Source: Bacteroidales bacterium
GTDB lineage: Bacteria > Bacteroidota > Bacteroidia > Bacteroidales > UBA1556
Assembly (NCBI GenBank): GCA_029935325.1
Contig: JAOZKO010000078.1
Location: 1 to 10,477 of the forward strand
Direction: 5' to 3'
Length of the DNA: 10,477 nt
The notes under the pieces were generated by a model. That model worked only from the letters and a program-made list of their open reading frames with translations, was not told the origin of the DNA and made no database searches. Numbering within the stretch: the stretch's first letter is position 1; the number at the start of each line of letters is the position of its first letter. Below are positions 7,531 through 10,477 of the stretch, piece after piece. The translations under genes were made by a program, and so were the position numbers.

Positions 7531-7818
7531 TTACGCTTTTGCAGTTTTATCTTCAGCCTCAGTTGTGCCTGTCTCCTCTTCTACTACCTCATCATCTTGG
7601 AAATATTCATCTTTCTTTTTTCCAATTTGATCAATTATCTCATCTACTTTACTAAGCACATCAACCTCTAGGTCTTCCAATTTACTCTTTACTTTATTTC
7701 TGGTTTCAGCACCTTTCTCAGGCGCTAACAGCATACCAACAGCAACTCCTACTGCTGCCCCTACAACTGCACCAGCCAATAAGGCTACTAATGTTTTTGA
7801 TCCTGATTGCTCGCTCAT
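7531..7818 (-). CDS. YtxH domain protein
   Basis: Small (95 aa) membrane-anchored protein. An Ala/Gly/Val-rich hydrophobic segment (about residues 9-31) runs into the hallmark GMLLAPEKGAETR, followed by a predicted amphipathic coiled helix (about 40-75) and a Glu-rich acidic tail. This is the standard YtxH layout (PF12732). The family is often stress-linked, named after the Bacillus general-stress protein, but its molecular role is not settled. It starts at the ATG at 7818 with an A/T-rich leader and no Shine-Dalgarno sequence, stops 5 bp before the holin-like gene, and is surely co-transcribed with it. It follows pgk by 76 bp, so it may share or add to the pgk transcript. Confidence 0.92.
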   Translation of the reverse strand: MSEQSGSKTLVALLAGAVVGAAVGVAVGMLLAPEKGAETRNKVKSKLEDLEVDVLSKVDEIIDQIGKKKDEYFQDDEVVEEETGTTEAEDKTAKA

Positions 7819-7894
7819 AGCTATATAATTAAATTAGTGAAAAACCAAACTGGTCTGTTTGAACGTAAAAATCTTGAAAATGTTCTGTTTTAAA

Positions 7895-9088
7895 TTACTT
7901 TGCCAAAATAGCTTGTATTCCTGGCAATTCCTTACCCTCAATATATTCAAGCATAGCTCCACCACCTGTGGACACATAGCTTAGTAGGTCTCCCAATTTA
8001 TATTTATTAATTGCAGCTACTGAGTCTCCGCCACCAATAGCTGTAAATGCACCGCTAACACTAGCAGCAGCAACAGCTATTGCTATAGATTTAGTCCCTT
8101 GAGAGAAGTTCTCCATTTCGAAAACTCCCATAGGTCCATTCCATAAAATTACGCTACTACTAATAATTGCTTCGGCAAATTTTTGGCGGCTTCTTGGTCC
8201 AATATCAAGTCCCATCCAACCGTCGGGAATTTTATTTGCATCCACTAATTTAATGTTTGCATTATTATTAAAATCATCAGCAATAACCACATCCAGCGGA
8301 AGGTAAATATTAACACCAGCCAATATAATCTCATCTAAAATAGCCTTTGCCATTTCCAATTTATCCTTTTCATAAAGTGAATTTCCGATCTCACCACCCA
8401 AAGCTTTTAGAAATGTAAAACTCATTCCTCCACCAATAATCATATTATCCACTTTAGGAATTAAATTCCGAATAATATCAATTTTAGTAGAAACCTTTGC
8501 TCCACCAATTACAGCAGTATAAGGTCTTTCATTGGTTTTCATTGCTCTTTCCAGATTAACTATTTCATGCTCCATCAAAAGCCCGAAATACTTATCATTA
8601 GGGAAATATTTAGCAATAAAACATATGGAAGTATGGTTACGATGCGCGGTTCCAAAGGCATCAAATATATATGCATCACCCATGCTTGCAAGCTTCATTG
8701 CCATTACTTTATCACCTGTAGTTTCTTTTTTAGTAAAGCGTAGATTCTCCAATAATAGAATTTCTCCAGCTTTTAGGTTTTTTGCTGCATCAAATACTTT
8801 TTCTGTCAACATTTCAGGGATAAATATAATATCCGTATCCAACATTTTCTTAAGCTTACTAAGCACAACCCTCATTGAAAACTCAGGTCGAACCTCACCC
8901 TTTGGTCTTCCTAGATGCGACATTAGAATTATCGCAGCACCATCTTTCAATAATTTTTTAATGGTAGGCAATGCCTCTCTCATTCTTGTGTCATCAGTTA
9001 TTTCTGATTTATCATTTAATGGCACATTAAAGTCAACTCTTACTATTACTTTCTTGCCTGCAAAATTAACATCAATTATTGATTTCAT
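7895..9088 (-). CDS. pgk: phosphoglycerate kinase
   Basis: Glycolytic and gluconeogenic cytoplasmic enzyme transferring phosphate between 1,3-bisphosphoglycerate and ADP. It is full length at 397 aa. Seen: the VRVDFNVPL signature (Arg17, Asp19, Asn21), the catalytic Arg35 in DDTRMREALPT, SHLGRPKG (His58, Arg61), LLENLRF (Arg117) and FGTAHR (Arg150) for the N-terminal phosphoglycerate site; VIGGAKVSTK (Lys198), WNGPMGVFE (Glu324), the GGGDS nucleotide loop (352-356) and STGGGAMLEY for the C-terminal domain. No key residue is missing. The ATG at 9088 matches the family N-terminus. A TAAATTTG box on the minus strand, at plus positions 9131-9138, fits the Bacteroidota -7 promoter element. A 192-aa open frame on the opposite strand here is a shadow. 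Confidence 0.98.
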   Translation of the reverse strand: MKSIIDVNFAGKKVIVRVDFNVPLNDKSEITDDTRMREALPTIKKLLKDGAAIILMSHLGRPKGEVRPEFSMRVVLSKLKKMLDTDIIFIPEMLTEKVFDAAKNLKAGEILLLENLRFTKKETTGDKVMAMKLASMGDAYIFDAFGTAHRNHTSICFIAKYFPNDKYFGLLMEHEIVNLERAMKTNERPYTAVIGGAKVSTKIDIIRNLIPKVDNMIIGGGMSFTFLKALGGEIGNSLYEKDKLEMAKAILDEIILAGVNIYLPLDVVIADDFNNNANIKLVDANKIPDGWMGLDIGPRSRQKFAEAIISSSVILWNGPMGVFEMENFSQGTKSIAIAVAAASVSGAFTAIGGGDSVAAINKYKLGDLLSYVSTGGGAMLEYIEGKELPGIQAILAK

Positions 9089-9130
9089 GATTATGGTTTT
9101 TCTGTGTTGATTTTAGTTTTATGTTGTTGG

Positions 9131-9138
9131 CAAATTTA
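9131..9138 (-). promoter_or_regulatory. candidate pgk -7 promoter element
   Basis: Read on the minus strand this is TAAATTTG, a full match to the Bacteroidota sigma-A -7 consensus TAnnTTTG, 42 bp upstream of the pgk ATG. I see no TTG-type -33 box at the usual distance, so support is partial. Confidence 0.35.
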
Positions 9139-9203
9139 GTGCTTTTTTGCTTTGATTGATTTCTATTTATGTCCTAAGCCAGACTAGCTGGAAAAAATGG
9201 AAC

Positions 9204-9241
9204 ACTGATAAGACAGATTTAACTGATTAACACAGATTTTG
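9204..9241. repeat. degenerate short repeat, ACWGAT every 9-10 bp
   Basis: Four copies of ACTGAT or ACAGAT start at 9204, 9213, 9222 and 9232, alternating T and A at the third base and joined by AT-rich spacers. I recall similar strings (ACACAGATT/ACTGATT) scattered between genes in Bacteroidota genomes, but this cannot be verified here. Confidence 0.55.
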
Positions 9242-9249
9242 ATAATACC

Positions 9250-9266
9250 TTTTTACGTCGTAAAAA
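9250..9266. repeat. AT-rich palindrome
   Basis: TTTTTACG (9250-9257) and CGTAAAAA (9259-9266) are exact reverse complements around one T. As RNA it would form a weak stem of about six A-U pairs; as DNA it could be a binding site. It may belong to the preceding repeat. Confidence 0.35.
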
Positions 9267-9387
9267 ATATTTTGCCAAATAATATAAATCAAAAGAAGGC
9301 AGAAGCAATCTTTTAATACCTAGGCAAGAATAATCAAACCAGCTATTTTTTTTCATATCTTCGCTGTCACTTGTATAGATACAAACA

Positions 9388-9523
9388 ATGGCTAAATCAT
9401 CAGCAAATTACATATTGACTCTTTTTCAGATAAATCAAGAGATCTATTACTTCTGATAATTGGATTAAATATACGCCAATAGGACTACTATACAATAGAA
9501 GAAAATACTTTTTAAAGAAATAA
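9388..9523 (+). pseudogene. possible frameshifted small gene remnant
   Basis: An ATG at 9388, in an A-rich context (ACAAACAATGGC) 24 bp after a TATCTTCG box, opens 22 codons beginning MAKSSANYILTLF and stops at 9456. A second frame, open from 9434 to a TAA at 9521-9523, encodes 29 residues containing DNWIKYTPIGLLYNRRKYF, which look protein-like. One frameshift around 9434-9455 would join them into a protein of about 45 aa. No homologue is recognised and chance is quite possible. Confidence 0.2.
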
Positions 9524-9532
9524 ATTGAAGTT

Positions 9533-9757
9533 TTGAGATTAAATATTAAACAAAACCATATTTGGATTGCATTTATTGGCATAGGCTTAATAGGTGTAGT
9601 TGTAGAGCTTTATTATTCTCTTTATATGCGGGCAGGAGGTTTCGGAGGAAGTTATTCGTCTAAAATACTTCAATATTGCATATATGGTTTGTTGATATTT
9701 ATAGGAGTGAGGTATCGAAGAAAAAAGTCAGTAGGCAATAAAAGATATCTGACATAG
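9533..9757 (+). CDS. possible small membrane protein
   Basis: An open frame of 74 aa with two hydrophobic segments, residues about 10-31 (IWIAFIGIGLIGVVVELYYS) and 44-61, a Gly/Ser-rich loop (RAGGFGGSYSS) between them, and a strongly basic end (YRRKKSVGNKR). This is a plausible two-helix inner-membrane protein following the positive-inside rule. The start is weak: no ATG precedes the first helix, so TTG at 9533 is used, without a clear Shine-Dalgarno sequence. The next in-frame ATG (residue 32) would lose the first helix. I recognise no family. It lies 59 bp before the next gene on the same strand and could be co-transcribed with it. It may also be a decayed gene, since the same frame upstream contains protein-like sequence ended by a TAA at 9521. 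Confidence 0.4.
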   Translation: MRLNIKQNHIWIAFIGIGLIGVVVELYYSLYMRAGGFGGSYSSKILQYCIYGLLIFIGVRYRRKKSVGNKRYLT

Positions 9758-9816
9758 CCACCATAAGGGGATGGCAAAAACCAATATCCAAACAATTAAA
9801 CCCAAATCAAATAAAT

Positions 9817-10245
9817 ATGGACGAAGGAACAATATTTCTTATAGTATGGACAATAGCTGTAGTCCTCATACTTTCTAAGTTATATATAATCGGAAAAAAG
9901 TCTTTATCAATATTTCCCGATATCAATACTGTGCATGTTGTTTATCGTGATAAATCTGCTTCTGGCAACTCAACTCAATCTTGGAAAACAAAAATGGGAG
10001 GAGCAAAAAATGTCTTGGACATTGTAGTTACTGACAAAGAACTATGGATTAAAAGCATGTTGCTTTTTGCTGGTATTGGAAAGCGTTATGATCTTTTGCA
10101 TAAAGTTTCTCTTAATAACATAAAGGGAGTAAATACAAAAGGTAAAAAAATTACCATTGACTTTAAAACAGAAGATGGAGAAGACAAGCAGGTAGTTATT
10201 ATAACCAAAAGGCCTGACGATTTTATGAAGGCAATTAACAATTAA
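9817..10245 (+). CDS. membrane-anchored protein, PH-like domain suspected
   Basis: A 142-aa protein with one N-terminal transmembrane helix (about residues 5-26), a Lys-containing boundary (GKK), and a soluble domain of about 100 residues. That domain alternates short beta-strands with turns and ends in a helix: IVVTDKELWIKS, LLHKVSLNNIKGVNTKGKKITIDF, then QVVIITKRPDDFMKAI. The order strand / 'TDKELWI' / 'V-L-NI-GV' / strand / 'RPDDF' plus C-terminal helix is how bacterial PH-like or GRAM-like domains often look. This is fold inference from pattern, not an identified family. The ATG at 9817 follows an A-rich leader without a Shine-Dalgarno sequence. The stop is 24 bp before the KilA-N gene, so the two are probably co-transcribed. 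Confidence 0.7.
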   Translation: MDEGTIFLIVWTIAVVLILSKLYIIGKKSLSIFPDINTVHVVYRDKSASGNSTQSWKTKMGGAKNVLDIVVTDKELWIKSMLLFAGIGKRYDLLHKVSLNNIKGVNTKGKKITIDFKTEDGEDKQVVIITKRPDDFMKAINN

Positions 10246-10262
10246 TTTCTGCAAAGCAGAAG
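10246..10262 (+). promoter_or_regulatory. hairpin overlapping KilA-N ribosome binding site
   Basis: Arms TTCTGC (10247-10252) and GCAGAA (10256-10261) with an AAA loop; a U-G pair (10246/10262) can extend the stem. The right arm shares bases with the Shine-Dalgarno AAGGAG (10260-10265), which sits 4 bases before the ATG. It may damp initiation or stabilise the RNA between the two genes. The stem is short, so the effect is uncertain. Confidence 0.4.
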
Positions 10263-10269
10263 GAGCAAA

Positions 10270-10477
10270 ATGAGAAAAACAAAGGAAATAAACATTGAAG
10301 GCGCTTCAATAACAATGCTTTCCCAAAAGAAAAATGATTTTATTTCTCTTACAGATATGGCAAAAAATCAACTGCAAGAAGTGGTAATTATCAAATGGCT
10401 TAGTCTAAAAAGTACGATTGAATATCTCGGAGAATGGGAGGCATTGTATAATCCTAATTTTAATTATACCGAATTCG
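10270..10477 (+). CDS. KilA-N domain protein (5' part only)
   Basis: The first 69 codons of a gene that runs off the window. The N-terminus has the layout of Bacteroidota KilA-N proteins: a short strand (EINIEGASITML), then NDFISLTDMAK, an IIKWLSLKSTIEYLGEWE helix region and the NPNFNYTEF end of the domain core. KilA-N is a DNA-binding module (APSES/Bro-N relatives) first known from phages and large DNA viruses and also common in bacterial accessory regions. The start is well supported by AAGGAG 4 bases before the ATG, which is unusual for this phylum. Complete relatives are about 250-290 aa as I recall. The C-terminal part, which would tell function, is missing. Co-transcription with the PH-like gene is likely. 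Confidence 0.88.
   Translation, partial: MRKTKEINIEGASITMLSQKKNDFISLTDMAKNQLQEVVIIKWLSLKSTIEYLGEWEALYNPNFNYTEF

Larger units (their letters stand above)
9089..9532. other. 444-bp divergent intergenic region
   Basis: This region separates the minus-strand block (pgk) from the plus-strand genes. It holds, in order, the candidate pgk -7 box, a small CCAG/CTGG dyad (9179-9191), the degenerate ACWGAT repeat, an AT-rich palindrome, a TATCTTCG sequence (9356-9363) resembling a plus-strand -7 box, and a 22-codon frame followed by a 29-codon open stretch in another frame. No convincing intact gene and no tRNA were found. Confidence 0.6.

Noticed and set aside
7846..7861. CAAAC/GTTTG dyad between pgk and ytxH, followed on the minus strand by GTTTTT
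   Set aside because: A 5-bp stem with a 6-base loop is too weak to call a terminator with confidence, although partial termination after pgk is possible.
8532..9110. 192-aa open frame on the plus strand
   Set aside because: It lies fully antisense to pgk, whose catalytic motifs are all intact; the reading is a shadow of pgk codon use.
9356..9363. TATCTTCG as a plus-strand promoter
   Set aside because: It has one mismatch to TAnnTTTG and no TTG-type -33 box upstream, so it is mentioned only as context.
9400..9582. 60-aa minus-strand open frame in the divergent region
   Set aside because: Low-complexity hydrophobic translation from AT-rich DNA, overlapping the plus-strand candidate; nothing recognisable in it.
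10042..10254. 70-aa minus-strand open frame
   Set aside because: It is antisense to the PH-like gene and has no plausible start context or motif.

Overview
The window reads as chromosomal DNA of a Bacteroidota (Bacteroidetes) bacterium. The DNA is AT-rich. The minus strand carries a TonB-dependent receptor built in the Bacteroidota way (STN domain, carboxypeptidase-regulatory-like domain, plug, barrel) followed by a DUF4249 lipoprotein, a family I know essentially from this phylum. Most starts lack a clear Shine-Dalgarno sequence, and TAnnTTTG-type -7 boxes can be picked out. No rRNA, tRNA, CRISPR array, complete insertion sequence or integrase was seen.

Layout. From 9088 down to 1 every gene is on the minus strand. 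In order of transcription they are: pgk (phosphoglycerate kinase); a small YtxH protein and, 5 bp later, a two-helix holin-like membrane protein; manA (mannose-6-phosphate isomerase); a crotonase-family enzyme closest to methylmalonyl-CoA decarboxylase (ScpB/YgfG); then a tight three-gene operon with 8-bp and 14-bp overlaps, made of an unrecognised exported 239-aa protein, a 921-aa TonB-dependent receptor and a 397-aa DUF4249 lipoprotein. That last operon is most likely an outer-membrane uptake system. Its substrate cannot be read from sequence, and no sigma/anti-sigma pair is present to explain the STN domain.

The gaps on this side hold several inverted repeats. The 278-bp gap between manA and the ScpB-like gene has four, including a pair of GC-rich hairpins that looks like a dispersed REP-type element. 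From 9089 to 9532 there is a 444-bp divergent region without a convincing intact gene; it has a degenerate ACWGAT repeat, an AT-rich palindrome and possible remains of a small gene.

From 9533 to the end the genes are on the plus strand: a possible 74-aa two-helix membrane protein (weakly supported), a 142-aa membrane-anchored protein with a PH-like look, and the start of a KilA-N domain protein that runs off the window. The KilA-N gene has an unusually good Shine-Dalgarno sequence, partly covered by a small hairpin. This end looks like accessory DNA, while pgk and manA are housekeeping metabolism. I found no clear new multi-gene system. The best candidates for a second look are the 239-aa protein/receptor/DUF4249 operon and the PH-like/KilA-N pair.
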